Below, one piece after another: positions 45,362 to 58,129 of a DNA stretch of 64,000 bases. The notes under the pieces were generated by a model, which saw only the letters and a list, made by a program, of their open reading frames with translations, was not told where the DNA came from and made no database searches. The position numbers were made by a program, and so were the translations under genes. This DNA is from Simmondsia chinensis (lineage: Eukaryota; Streptophyta; Magnoliopsida; Caryophyllales; Simmondsiaceae): positions 31,412,638 to 31,476,637 of the forward strand of contig JAGTTD010000010.1 of assembly GCA_018398585.1 (NCBI GenBank), written 5' to 3'. How positions within the stretch are numbered: the first letter of the stretch is position 1; the number at the start of each line of letters is the position of its first letter.

Positions 45362-45417
<56 letters not shown>
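45362..45417. repeat. (AT)28 microsatellite
   Basis: Uninterrupted AT dinucleotide repeat. Confidence 0.97.
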
Positions 45418-45420
<3 letters not shown>

Positions 45421-45479
45421 AGGATAAAATAGATTTCTAAACTGAACAGGATATAGTAGAATTAGATATGATAATACAA

Positions 45480-47220
45480 AATGTAATCTATACAGTTGGA
45501 AACCATAAATAGATTATCACGAAGATACATAAAACAATTTGGTGATAGATCCTTGGTTATAAATGTAACGGGTACCAATTTTTGCATGAGCTATGGCAGT
45601 TCTGGCACTTCATGCCCTTCGCCGTTCCCTCCTGCACATTCACAACCTTGCAATGTTAGACATATAACCATGTGGGAATCTAAAAGCTTTAGCTCATTCA
45701 CACAGCATCAAGTATTTCGGCTCCATTCAATGCGCATGAGGTTCACAGTTTGTATACTTTGTCACCTTTTTGCCCCAAATTGAAATTTGGCTGAGTACAA
45801 ATTTCCTTCAACTCAACTCGAGCTTTAATAGTGAGCCTCATTTTACCTGCAACATCTGTAACCATGTTGGATATATTACAAAAATTATTTCTTTTAATAT
45901 GTATCACATCAAGGTATGCTCAATCAAATTCCTAATCCAATAGAAAATTTCCAAACTATTCTCCTCTTGACCCAATTGTGTGTATTGTTGTTTCTCGGCA
46001 TCTTTGTAACTCTTTGCCCCAAAAGTCACATTAGGATTACAACAAACTATGAATACCATATGCTGACCCGATAACCATGCTAGTTTAGAATCCCTTTCAA
46101 TTCTACTCTTGGTAAAAGCATTTCTTTGCCTTCTATATGGATTATTCATTAGCAAAAACCAACAATGACAATTAAAATAGCATGCTTTCTTACTCATATT
46201 CAAAAGGAAGACCCTTGATTTATCCATACAACATGGACATCCAAGATTTCTACCCATGGTTTACCAACATAGCATTCATATCTAGGAAAGTAGCTTATAG
46301 TCCACATGAGTGTATCTCTCATAATAAAATTTTTTCTTTGTCAAAACATTATCAATGACAATCCAAAATGTCTATAAATTTTCAACTCATCAATAAGGGG
46401 TCTCAACAAACATCTATACTGAAACTAGAATCTTGAAGGCCTGAATTACCATATTCAGAAATATATATGACCGCTTTATGCACAACCATGCTAGTAGATT
46501 GTATGGCACAATGATCACTAGCCAACAAGAATAAGGATCCCCCTTGATCAAATGGGATTGAATCTATCTGTACAAAAAGGTTAAGTTGGTGCATTCTAGA
46601 CTTTATAAACAAACAATGGATGACAACAATTAAATTACTTCCAAGTTCCAGAATCAGAAGATTGTGACATGACACTATTTGAAGATTGATGTTCATCACA
46701 CAATCCCATATGCTTTCTAGTGTGAGAAGGCATGAACAACCTCTACATTCTTGGTGTGAGGAAAAGATAATGAAGCACCTTGTATGATTTAAACTTCGGT
46801 GGTTTTGCTGGAACTTTTTTGCTTTAAAAGGAGGACGCCCACATAAAATACATGATAACAATTCCAATTTTTCTTATGCTAAATCATGCAACTATTTATA
46901 CATGCATCAATCTTCTCATATCTTAAACCAAGATCTGCACGAATGTGTTCATTAGAGGGTAACATATTTTTCATTATTGCACACATTCGATTCTTATCTC
47001 ATTGATACTAAACTCTAATTTATAGTTTAACAATTGAGAGATGTCGACAATCTAGTGTAAGTAGAGCACTCATCCCATGAAAGTTTATTAAACAAAGAAA
47101 GTAAGGAATAAAACTTCACAATATCGACATTCCTATTTTCTTCCAATAATTATTGCTCTTCACTACAACTATCCCAAGTCCAGTGATGCCTAACAAATCC
47201 AAATTGAGATCCCAATGCAT
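45480..47220 (-). pseudogene. CACTA (En/Spm) TNP2-type transposase pseudogene
   Basis: Minus-strand translation from about 47220 gives, over several frames, conserved TNP2 blocks in order: FYSLLSLFNK (47110), ADLGLRYEKIDACINSCMI (about 46940-46890), SCILCGRPPFKAKKFQQN, then CTDRFNPI with a GGS block near 46560. MGRNLGCPCCMDKSRVFLL and KKACYFNCH follow, with NPYRRQRNAFTKSRIERD (46257-46080) and KAFRFPHGYMSNIARL (about 45700). Last come NVQEGTAKGMKCQNCHSSCK and a PLHL block near 45600. Stops and frame changes are many. The protein would cut and join CACTA termini. A functional copy is not present. The plus-strand frame at 45496-45783 is its antisense. Confidence 0.87.
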
Positions 47221-47451
47221 CAATAACAATATGATTGGGTACTTACGGATAAACTTTGAGACTGTTGCAACCGTCTCAAAGTTTGAGATGGTCGAACAAT
47301 TTCAACTCAATTTCAGACTTTAAAAAAAAAAAAAAAAAACTTGTTTTAAACATTTACAGTTGTTTGACACAAATTTTATTTATAGATGTGTCATATTATA
47401 ACATACTGAAAAAAGTTTTGCCTTATTTTTAGGGTTCTTTGCACTAGTAGT
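47221..47451 (-). mobile_element. possible subterminal and terminal region of the CACTA element
   Basis: Phrases tttgagactgttgcaaccg and tctcaaagtttgagatgg form inverted repeats like CACTA subterminal motifs. At 47434-47451 the minus strand reads TACTAGTGCAAAGAACCC, which differs by one base from a CACTA start. No matching other end was found. Confidence 0.3.
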
Positions 47452-48889
47452 TACTATAATTTGCCTTCCGTGTCAATTTTGTCTCCGAACCTTTAGTTGT
47501 GTCAATTTAGTTTAATATAACTAAAATTTTTCCTATCAATTCCAATTTAAAATTAATCTTACTTTGAACCAATTAGTGTTCCCATTTAGAGCAATAATGG
47601 TATAACAAATATGTTGCTCAATGTGAAAAATAATTAGAATTACGAACATATGCTTGCAATAAGGTGAATTTCGTGAGACTTTGCAGTAACATGTATTAAC
47701 AGTTATAAATCATTTGGTGAAAAAATATCTTCAGTTTACAACATTGTATTCTATATAGAATCATTTGTGATTGTAATAATTAATGAGAAGCAAACTTATG
47801 AGTCCACTAATCGCTCATCTAGGAAAAGAATTTGATCAGAAAAACTGTTTCTACATAAACTTAGACAAATTAAGATGAAGAACTTCATGTCTTACTATAT
47901 AAAATACCCTTACCTTTATTCTACTTTATAAGTATGAAATTCTAGCTATTGCATCATATAAAAACTATCTGTTTTTGCTTAATTTATTTAAAAATATGGT
48001 TATTGAAGGGTATTTTTGTCATTTCTACTTTATAACATTAATAAAAACAAAAAGTAGTTTCCACATCAATTTTGTCAATGGAAAAAGACGTCAACACGGT
48101 AGAGAAGGGACTTTTTTATTAATATGATAAAAACTTATGCGTTTTCTTATTAATTCAAAAAGATCAAGGTCATTTTTATTATTTGTAAAAGCGTTGTTTA
48201 CTAAAATATAAATAACTCTTAAAACCATATGTTTTGTTTCAAGTACTTACGTTACATATTTAATTTGTGCTACTGATGTAGCGCCTGAATGTGAATCTTG
48301 GAATTAAGTAGCCTCTAATCCGTTGATCGTACCAAACATCCGTTGATTGTACCAAACAATGCTGGATTAAGAGGAATAGGCTAAAACTCGTTGATTCTGC
48401 GAATACCCAAGCAATAACCTAAAAGCAGAGCTATGTAATTTTTATTGAACTATTTCAAAATAAAAGCTATAAAGATCAACTCAAACAAAATAATTTATAA
48501 AGTTATTCAGTTCATCAAAAGATTCCAAAAACTATAAACTAATGGCATATTTATGGACATACAAAACCCTATCTATAACAGTAATCTAATTTTAAGAACT
48601 AATCCTATTTAAATTAAACTCTACTACTTCTAATAATAATATAACTCCAAAACCCTAAATCTAATTACATAATTCAATAAAAGTAAATACTAATAAATAA
48701 AATTCTAATTATACCATAATTAAAACTCCTTTGTCGTTTCTATTAGGTTATTTGGATCCATATCTGCATTAGTTACGGGAAGAAACATAAATTGAGATAT
48801 TTCCTCTATTCTTAAATGTGTTATTTTCATTTTATATCGTTCAAATTTAGGGTTATATATGTTGATCTAGAAATGTTGAGCGTACAACA
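47452..48889. other. AT-rich spacer, no gene seen
   Basis: No open frame of interest. A short phrase (ccgttgat-gtaccaaac) occurs twice near 48317-48357. Confidence 0.4.
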
Positions 48890-49487
48890 AATTTTTTTTT
48901 TTCGATAGATAGTGGAAAAAACCACAGATACAAAATCCCGACATTCCCCAACAGGGGAACCCGACAAGGGAAAGAGAAGAGAAAAAATAGAACACGCAAC
49001 AAAAGCAAAAGCTAAGCCACAAATAAATAAAAAGCCGAAAGGCAGCAAAAAAACAAAAAACAGGGGGGATAGCAAGCCCCTCGTCTATATGTACGACACT
49101 CAGAATTAGGAGTCCATCAACAGTGCCCATTGTCCATACGTGACTCATGGTCTTCAACCTGACCGAGCACTCTAACTAGTAGGAACATCAGATTTCTCTA
49201 TTATATCGCCAACTCTTCACACAGTCTAAATTTCTTGCAATTTTATCAGCTGCATAAGGGAATTCTTCACACCATGCCTTGGTCCAGAATCCAAGTCTCA
49301 TTCTAATCGACCAGAAAATTTCATCCTCACACTATTCTTTGCTTTCAAATACTATTTTGTTCCTAGTACCCCATAGTACCCACATCACAACAAAGAAGAG
49401 CGTAATCCAAACTTTCTTTTGAAACTTACCCCCTAAACTACAGGCTAGCCACTATTCGAAAAAATATTTTATTGTATTAGGCATAAT

Positions 49488-52400
49488 CTAGAGTATCCCC
49501 CACCACTTCAAGACTAAGTTCCATATTTTCCAAGCATACATACATTCAGTAAACAAATAGTCCACAGTTTCAACTGCTATACCACAAAACGGACATCCTT
49601 TTTCCCCTTCGTCAATGATACCTAGGTTCGATAGCCTTCCTCTTGTATTCATCTTTCCAAGTAGTGCCATCCAAACTAGTATCTCAACTTTGGGTGGAGC
49701 AAGACCACGCCACACACCACATATAAGATGATCTATAGTGGGGGCACCTATTCGATCCCATGAGACTTCTACGAAAGATTTAACCATATACGTACCTCCC
49801 TGGTTGTGGCTCCATAAGCCTGCATCCGCGTTGTCCCTTCTTGGGTGGTTGACATTTAGGATGGCGTGAAAGTCTACCAGGGCCGGTTCTTCCTTTGCAA
49901 AAAAACATCGCCTCCAGTTTAGCAACCATCTCCATGTGTTCCCATCCCAGATTCCCATATCAGCAATAACGCTATTTTGTTGCACTGAGACACGAAACAG
50001 CTCCGGGAACTTTTTCTCCAAGCTTTCATTTTGGCACCATCTATCCTTCTAAAATCTAACCCGGGACCCATCGCCTAGCTTGATTTCCAGCCCAGAGGTG
50101 ATGCGCTCCACATTTCTATTTAATTGCGGAATATTCACAATTGTGTTCCATGTGCTTCTATGCTTCCCATTATCGGAGATCGGCATGAGGTCACTAATTG
50201 ATCCGCCATGGATCGAACAAATGATCCGTTTCCATAGCGTGTCACCTTCTTCTGAGAATCTCCACCACCACTTGAAAAGTAGCGCTGCGTTCTTCATTAC
50301 CAAGTCGCCAACTTCCAGACCTCCCACGTTGTATAATCTCCCAACTAACAGTGGGAGTGAATCTCTCGTCCTCGCCTCCATTCCAGAAAAATTTTCGCTG
50401 CATTTTAATGATTTTCTTACATATTGTTTTCGGCATCTTGAATATCGATAGGTAGTATGTCGGTAGGTTGTTGAGGACTGCCTTGATTAGCGTGAGACGT
50501 CCGGCTCTTGATAACGATTTAGCTTTCCATCCCGACAGCTTCCCCTCAATGCGGTCGAGTATCGGTTTCCAGGTTTTTGAGAGCCTTGGGTTTGCACCAA
50601 GAGGAATGCCCAGGTATTTAGAAGGGAGGCATTCAAACTCGCACCCAGTTTCTGCAGCAGCTACACGTCCCCATTCTTCAGCAGTTCCCACACAGTACAA
50701 AGCACTTTTGTTGTAGTTGAAGTGGAGACCGGCCAATGCTTCGAAACAGCTCAGAATTTCTTTGATTTTTATTAGCACATCGCAGTTATCTGGGCAAAAA
50801 ATAAGGGTGTCATCGGCGAATTGCAAGTGGGATAGCACAACCTTATTTTTCCCAATCTGGAGTCCTAGTATGATTTCTCGTTCCACTCCCTAATTCAGCA
50901 TTTGGTTGAGCACCTCTAACACAATGATGTAAAGAAAAGGAGAGAGCGGGTCACCCTGTCTCAGGCCTCGTTCCAATCTGAAAGGTGGGGTTGAGCACCC
51001 ATTGATAAGGATTGACATGGTCGGTGACGATATACACTCCCTAATCCATGCTCTCCATTTTTTGCCGAAACCCATGCGGAGTAAGGCGTAAATGACGAAG
51101 TTCCAGTTTACAGTATCATAGGCCTTTTGGAAATCTAGCTTGAGGAGCACACCGCTTTTCTTCTTCACTTTAAGCCAATAGACAACTTCACTAGCTATTA
51201 ACGTGCCATCGAGGATCTGTCTTCCTGCAACAAACACAAACTGAGTTTCCCCGATGATTTCAGGCAGAACCGCAGCGAGCCTAGCACTTAAAATCCTCGC
51301 GATCACTTTGCAGATGCACCCGACCATACTAATGGGTCTGAATTCACGGATGTCTACTGCCCCATCGGTCTTGGGAATAAGAGAATCCCACGTAGTGTTG
51401 GCGCTAGATGGCATTGTGCTTGTGTTAAAAAATGACAGAACCGTCTCTGTAAAGTCTTTGCCTATTGTGTGCCACATGCTCTTGATGAACTTAAAATTAA
51501 AGCCGTCATACCTCGGTCCTTTAGACCCATCACAAATCTTCACTGCTTTGTAAACTTCTTCTATTAGTGGAATCTTCTCCAGTTCTGCAGCATGCGTGGT
51601 ACTGATGGTTGGTAGTTGAAGACCCTCTGCAAGTGGTCTGGTAAGCCGTGGTTCACTGTAAAGGAGCCTGAAGAAATCGGTTATGGCCTTCCTGATTTGT
51701 TTCGGTCTTTGATGCAATTTGTCGTTGACCTGGACTTTGAACATGGTCTTTCTCTTTGTCCTGATTGCTACTAGCGTGTGGAAATATCTAGTATTTTGGT
51801 CCATTTGCCTAATTTCTTTGCTTCTAGATATCTATAGCCAATATCTTTCTTTCCGTCAGTACCAACTCCAAAGCTGTGCTGTGACGGCATCCCTCCTCAT
51901 ACTCTGTGTTTCATCGAGGTTAGTGTCTTCCGCTATGATTCAAAGCCTGTAAAGTTCTTCCTTTAAGTTTCTGATTTTTGTATCGATATGCCCAAACACT
52001 TCTTTATTCCACTTCCTTAGTGGTTTTTTTAGCATTTTCAGCTTCTTCTGGAAAGATACTTCTCCAAAGCTACTCCATTTAGTTCCTACTGTCTTTGAAA
52101 ATTCGGGATGAGAGAACCAAGAGTCAAAGCATCAAAACGGTTTCGGTCCCCACCTAATTTCCTCAAAAGTGAAACATGGTTTGAGAGACCTTTCTTGAGA
52201 CTAGTTAGTTTCAGATGTGGGTACCATTCAATCCATTCTTTATGCACCAGGACCCTGTCAATGCGGCTCATAGATTTGCCCGGGCCCAGGTGAACTTTCT
52301 GCCAAGTAGGGGAACATCAATCAGACCCACCTGATCCACAAAGCTCCTGAAGTCCCTAATGCTCACTGATCCCTTTTTACCACCCTTTCTTTCACACGGT

Positions 52401-52840
52401 TGAAGTATCTCGTTAAAGTCACCAAAAAACATCATCGGACGGCCAATACTGATCGTCAGTGCCTGCAGCTCATTCCACAAGTCCAGTCTCCCACGCCTTG
52501 AGCAAGGAGCGTATACAACACACATAGCACATTCAAGATTTCCTTTTGTCATTCTCCCGAAGCAACATATCCATCTTTCTCCTTTCAAGACATTGTTAAC
52601 TTCAAACTCTCGGTCATCCGAGATCACAATCAGACCACTTGAGCTGTTGCAGCTTTGGACCTCTACCCACTTACAGTTGGAATTACACCAGCATTTGTGA
52701 ATTAATCTACTCTTTATTATGTTATGTTTTGTTTCAACTAAAGCACATAGTAATGGTTTGGACTTTGCAATTAGATCTTGAACAGCTATCTTTTTTTCTT
52801 TACTTCCGAAGCCATTCAAGTTCCAAACGCAGATACTCAT
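49488..52840 (-). pseudogene. L1-2 ORF2 (endonuclease/reverse transcriptase), broken
   Basis: Endonuclease 52840-52268 starts MSICVWNLNGFGSKEKK, with ALVETKHN, VVYAPC and FFGDFNEI. A frame change near 52270 leads to SRIDRVLVHKEW; the late Ser-Asp-His site reads SNH, a change of a catalytic-site residue. RT begins before MDQNTRYFHTLV (51804) and has SLIPKTDGAVDIREFRPIS, LLKLDFQKAYDTVNWNF and LRQGDPLSPFLY. A TAG at about 50887 sits where Gln is likely, then LQFADDTLIFC has the catalytic FADD intact. The C-terminal zf-RVT domain is at 50021-49488 (PPKVEILVWMALLGKMNT). Usual length otherwise, with at least two frame changes and several stops. Confidence 0.88.
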
Positions 52841-53053
52841 CTTACCGGATTGAGAGGTATAGCCCTGCCCTTTTATTTCTTCTGATATTGGCTCTCACAG
52901 TTCCACTGTCAATATAACAGAAAGTGTTCAAGATGTCCTCTTCAGGCTCGTGATGTGTCAATCCCAAGCTCTTACCAACTGCCCAAGTCTGTGCTGCTCG
53001 TTCCAGTGTGTCAGGAGATTGCCTCAGTTCAACTGACAGTACTGCCGGTTCAG

Positions 53054-54825
53054 TCACAGGAGGAGGACTAATCTGGTTTTGCAAGGGAGCTGGGCTGTCA
53101 TTCTGGATAAAAGCAGGGGAATTGCGAGGTAGAACAATATTGCAGTTGGGAAGTACAACTTCCAACTCAAAGTTGGGTTCTTGGAAGAGGTTCTGCAGCC
53201 CAAAAGTATCATTTTTCCAATAGAAGCACACCAGCCTTCATCAATGCTGTCTTCTGCCTCTTCAACTTCCTCTGTGTGGGGGTATGGATCCATCTGGTTA
53301 GCTGCATCTGGTGTCTGGTTAATTTGCCCAATCTGATTTCGAGTTGGGGTCTGTGGCAAAGCATCCTCAAAGGTATCGTTCACTTGTTCTTCACCGCTGG
53401 TCGTGCCCAACTCTTCAATTTGTTCTATAGGGCCCTCTGTCACTTGGTTCATCTCCCCTCTATCTTCGTCCGGGGAGGCCCTATTATCATCTTCATGTAG
53501 GTCTACAGGGAGCTCTGGGGGGTTTAAAGAGGGGAAACCAATCCGTTCACAGTCAGGGGGCAACATAGGCCCAGTGGGCAACAAGGGAGATGTTTCGCAT
53601 AGATTTTCAGATAGGTCATGGTCATCCCATACACTGTTGGAGATGTTTGATTGATGGTCCAGAGGAGTGTCAGGTACCCAGCTCCTTGTTCTGCAGCCAG
53701 CATCAGAATCCCCACTGTCATTTGGAATGTGTTGTTGATTGGAGATAACAAGGCCGGGCCTTCTTGCTTCACACAGGTAAACATTCACACCGAAGTTCCC
53801 AAAGTGAAATTGTACATCTTCCTCAATGCTCTTGAAGTGGGTTGTGTCAATGAGTACATGAGCCACTTCAAAGGATGAGGTAGTCTCTGGATTAGGCTCA
53901 ATGCTGATTATATCTCCCCATCGTTCAGCAATCATACTGATGTTTGAACTACTCCATGCCTGAGCCAGGATACCGTAAAGGGACAGCCGGGTTCTTCTTG
54001 TATCGTATTTTTCAAGTTCAGACCAAGGTTCTACGAAATCACACCATGTCTTTAACCACTCAGCCCATTCTGTCAGCCCGAGGTCGCGTTTAGCTTGATC
54101 TTTGAACGTGAGAAAGATCTTGTACCTGCCCATGTCTCTTACCTTCACCTCTTGCATTCCAATTTCAGATAGGAGCGAAGAGATGCTGTCCCTATCCATC
54201 GGTCTGGAGGACATGCATACTAAGCTTCTATTAAGGTATTCAAACCATGTATCGTTTATGGCTCCCTGGACCACTCTTGGGCGAGAGGGTAATGGCTGGT
54301 CGGGCAAGGCAATATTCTGAACTCCAGCGTTATTCCAACCCCTGTTAGCAAAAGGGGGCGTATTGTGTTTGTTTCTCCTACTTTGCATCTGTCTATTGTA
54401 CTTTGCGAAGTTCACACTGATCTTGTTGCCCAGTACTGTTACTCCATTCATGCCTCTGATTGCTCCTTCAGCATCTCCCCTGTTAGCGAAGCTGATAAAG
54501 CCGAAAGCAAGTCTCCGATTTCTTCTTTGCTTTCGTGAAATAAACACACTAGTAATCAAGCCGTACCTTCTGAATCTATATTTAAGGGCTTCTACATGTA
54601 GGAATCTCGGTAGATTGTCGACAAATAGAGTTGCCGTTTCAGCAACCCGTTTGGGGGGGGGGGGGGGGGGGGGGGTTGGGGTGTCGCTTGGGGAGTTGGG
54701 GAAGGGTTTGATTGTGGCGGAGATTGGGGTGGAAGGAGCGGCAGTATAGGTGCCGGTGGAGGTGGTGGGAGCTGAGGGGGTGGTGGTAGGGGTTGATAGG
54801 GCGTGGTTTGCGGTGGTGGGAGCAT
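53054..54825 (-). pseudogene. L1-2 ORF1: Pro-rich N-terminus, RRM and DUF4283-like domain
   Basis: An ATG at 54825 opens a Pro-rich stretch (MLPPPQTTPYQPLPPPP) that runs into a C23 tract. After the tract the RRM is in another frame: ATLFVDNLPRFL is RNP2 and RLAFGFISFANRGDAEGA is RNP1. Then come a basic linker, a DUF4283-like part (VRDMGRYKIFLTF, VLIDTTHFKS), an acidic tail, and AAQTWAVGKSLGLTHHEP near the end. This is the RNA-binding ORF1 protein of plant L1. About 500 residues downstream of the tract are free of stops. The run length alone separates the two halves. Confidence 0.85.
54653..54675 (+). repeat. poly(G) run of 23 bp
   Basis: Coding strand is poly-C, within the Pro-rich part of L1-2 ORF1. 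It decides the reading frame into the RRM. Confidence 0.95.
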
Positions 54826-54908
54826 TACGGAGGAGCGGTGGTGTTCAGCTTTATCGACCCTTATTAAAATAACTATAACATTGATGCTTGTAATGTACGA
54901 AGAAACAA

Positions 54909-55080
54909 TTTTTTTTTTTTTTTTTTGATAATTTGATAGCAATGCTCATTACAAAAGTGGCGACTCAAAATTAGGCCCCGAAAAAGATACAAACATAAAA
55001 GTAACATGAAAAAGTAAACCAAATGTCTAAGCATTACACCCCCACAGCCCAAACGTCTAAGCATACATCAACCCAATAGT
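54909..55080 (-). mobile_element. L1-type 3' tail fragment
   Basis: Minus strand ends CAAATTATC followed by about 18 A (plus-strand T-run at 54909-54926), preceded by non-coding sequence. It looks like a 5'-truncated LINE insertion next to L1-2. No target duplication identified. Confidence 0.5.
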
Positions 55081-55539
55081 TATGTACGTAGAGACATGTT
55101 TTAACGCTAGTGAAATATGGTATGGAAGTAAACGAAATTTAGTATGTTTGTCTATTATTCAACTTTATAAATAAAATTTAGTCAAAAGTTTGTGGATTTA
55201 TGCATAAAATTAAATATGATTGCATTCATTACTATAACAAGTTTTTCTAAAACATTGATAGAGTAGAGAACGATATAATAATTTCAATTTGATTTTTCTT
55301 TGGCAGAGTTATCCACAATAGCGATAGCAAAAAGTACAACATATAGTTAGAAAATGTATCAAACAATAGTTCAAAAATTGAAGTGACAAATTTAACAAAA
55401 TATAAAATATGAATACTTAGTTCAGTTATTAATATAAGTATTTTCAACCGACTATTTGTTTATTATTCAGAAAAATGTGGATATATACATATTAGCAAAC
55501 GTTTACAATACCTCTAATATAAAAAATATATTTTACTAT
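55081..55539. other. AT-rich spacer, no gene seen
   Basis: No coding signal. Part of it resembles 55634-55920 (tagagtgaagaaggatataataatgtgatgatcaatttg and acaaatttaacaaaatataaaatat style phrases), suggesting an old duplication. Confidence 0.35.
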
Positions 55540-55552
55540 TTTATTAACGATG

Positions 55553-55620
55553 GAAGTCTGCGTACGTCCACCCCCCAGACCCTGCATAGGCAAGAGCCCT
55601 TGAGGCACTGGATATGTTCC
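55553..55620 (+). mobile_element. 5'-truncated SINE/RTE tail with 13-bp target duplication
   Basis: 68 bp containing GTCTGCGTACGTCC, CCCTTGAGGCACTGG and ATATGTTCC. Perfect flanking repeats TTTATTAACGATG at 55540-55552 and 55621-55633. Confidence 0.82.
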
Positions 55621-55633
55621 TTTATTAACGATG

Positions 55634-58129
55634 ATATATAGACATCCTTTTATAAATTTTTGACTTATAAAAAAGTTATATACGATGCATTTGTGTAAAT
55701 AAAAAGTTCTTCTAAAATAATGATAGAGTGAAGAAGGATATAATAATGTGATGATCAATTTGACTTTTGTTTGACAGTATTATTTCTAGTAGCTGTAGCA
55801 CGAACTACAACAAATAGTGAAAAACAAGGTATAAGCCAATAGCGTGGTAGCCAAAGTGACAAATTTAACAAAATATAAAATATTGATACTTAATTTAGGT
55901 ATAAATATAATTATTTTCAAATGGTTATTTTTTTATTAAGAAAGAATGCAGATATATACTTGTTACAAAACATGTACTATATTTAAACACTCTTTTAAAT
56001 GTGAAAATACAGATTACAGTCATTAAGCGTGCATTTTAATAACAATAGAGAACATTGAGTAGTTTTAAAATTTTTAGTAATTTATTTTGTGATAGAAATA
56101 TATTTTTTTCCATCGCAACAAACATTTTTTTTATAAAGTTGTTTGTTTAATTTTTTTTTTTAATTTTAGAAATAATTTTCCTTCCTTTTTTTCATTGTAA
56201 ATTTTAATTTTGAAAACTAAAAATTTTAAATATTTGACACAACTGGTTTTCATTGAACTGCCTCAAATTATGACGGTTCAGAGATGACATGCCCCCTGTC
56301 TCAGAATTTTAAATTTTAGAAGGCTAGCCATCTCAAAGTGTCTTTTTTTTTTGCGACAGTTTGAGATTACTTTCAGTCGTTTGAAAATTCTGGTACTTCT
56401 TTCAAAGCCATCACTAATTTTAGCTTTTAAAAACCGTAATGGAACCATTACAAAGCTTTAAATATTTTTGCGATGGCAAAGTGATACTTTAAGAGTAATG
56501 ATTGCATTTTGGAGAAGACATAATGCTTGAATTTTTAACTAGTATTGTTAAAGGAGGTGGGGTTAGTTACCACTATGCCAAATTAGTAAAATGCAATCAT
56601 CAAAGATCAGTGGCATAACATACCTGGATTTAATGTTATTGGAAAATCAGTGTTTCTTTTACTTCTTTCTTACTTCGGTGAATTCTTTTGGGCCCTGTTT
56701 TTACGAGCTTGTTGAACTTTTGTATTGTAAGTTCTCCTTGCTAAAGATTTAAATCTCACCATTTATTTCATGCACCCTGAAAGAAGTCAAAAAAAAAAAC
56801 CAATGAAAAACCCTAATTAATAAACCACCCACCAATTCATGTAATCTTATAATTCAAAATTTGAGGAAGCTAAAGATGCACTAGAAAGATAGAAAAAAAG
56901 AGTAGCTTTACTTATGTACTAAAAGGAATGCAATAGAAAACAAAGGAAAAACACAAGGATCATGATGAATAATTCGAAGCTAAATGCTAAAGAAAAAGTT
57001 GTATGTTAAACAGAATATCAAAGGTACTTATTCAAATATCTAAAATAACATCTTCATAAAAAATATTTCTTACCTGGCTGCAACTCCACTTTACTGAGAG
57101 CCTTGTGAATTTGAAACTAGATAAAAACGTGAAAGGTTGGGAGGGGCCAAATATGAGAAAAGTAAAGAAAGTGATATTGGCGCGGCTCAATCTGAGATCG
57201 TATTACAACTCCCTTCTCTTGTAAATCCGTCTTCGGATTGAACCTCACCAATATCGCTATCCTTCATACATTTGCCTCTCCCAAAGCAGCTTTCATTTTC
57301 ATTTGAAAGACAGGAAAGACATTAATTAATCTATCTGCATCCAGTATATCATCGTACAGAATGACCATAAGAAGAGTATCATATGCCTAAGCGCTTGCAC
57401 AACCATATTAATAAATGGAAGAAGGAGAGGAAATGGGACCAAGCCTTCATATATCATCATGATGTTCAAAGTTCAAAAACTTACCCCTCATCATGATGAA
57501 GTCCAAACTTAGGTGTTTCGTTTTTCTTTAAGGTTGATAGGTTTGGTATAACACCTATCTACCATATCAAAAAAGTGAAACAAGGGAAAAGTTTCTTTCT
57601 CTTTTTTTAATAATTAGTGAAAAGATCACTGTATAAAAGTTAGCATTTGACAAAAGTAGGATCCAAAAAACACATCCAGCTGTGAAAGAAACAAATGAAA
57701 ACCAAAATAAAATAGACCCTTAATCTGTCTAAGACCCAAAACAAAATTATTTGCGGAAACCCCAGATGAAGATCGGAGGAAAAAACCGACAAAAAAAACA
57801 TCTGATTGAAGTTATTTAATTAAATGCTATATCTTCATTAATCACGTGAGTGGGGATAAACATTAGAAGATATTATCCCTTAGATTTTTCACGATGAAAA
57901 GAAAGTTGTGAGTTAAACATTATAAAGTACCACTACAAGCAGAGGGGACAAGAATATGCATGGTAGGTCACCAAATAAATATGTTTGAACAAATCATTTC
58001 ATTCAAAACCAAAAAGCAACACCATTTCTAGAAGTGGTAGTTGTAGTGAAAGGGACCATATTTTATCTACAAAATTCTTCAAAATTTTTATATGATTTTC
58101 ATGATTCAATTAATTAAAAAATAGGCATG
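55634..58129. other. AT-rich spacer, no gene identified
   Basis: No convincing coding region. At 56335-56400 the phrases gcgacagtttgagatt and cagtcgtttgaaa resemble CACTA subterminal motifs and may be a remnant. A GC-richer piece at 57180-57480 has no recognisable product. Confidence 0.35.

Larger units (their letters stand above)
48890..54850 (-). mobile_element. L1-2: nearly full-length L1 LINE, decayed
   Basis: The minus-strand 3' end reads CACTATCTATCGAAAAAAAA (plus-strand T-run at 48890-48901). From the right come a Pro-rich N-terminus, RRM ORF1 (54825-53054), ORF2 with endonuclease, RT and zinc domain (52840-49488), and a 3' UTR of about 550 bp. The 3' end matches those of L1-1 and the element at 61609-63893, so all three are one lineage. 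The 5' edge and target duplication are not clear. Confidence 0.85.

Noticed and set aside
45496..45783. Open frame of 95 residues on the plus strand
   Set aside because: It is the antisense of the C-terminal part of the CACTA transposase.
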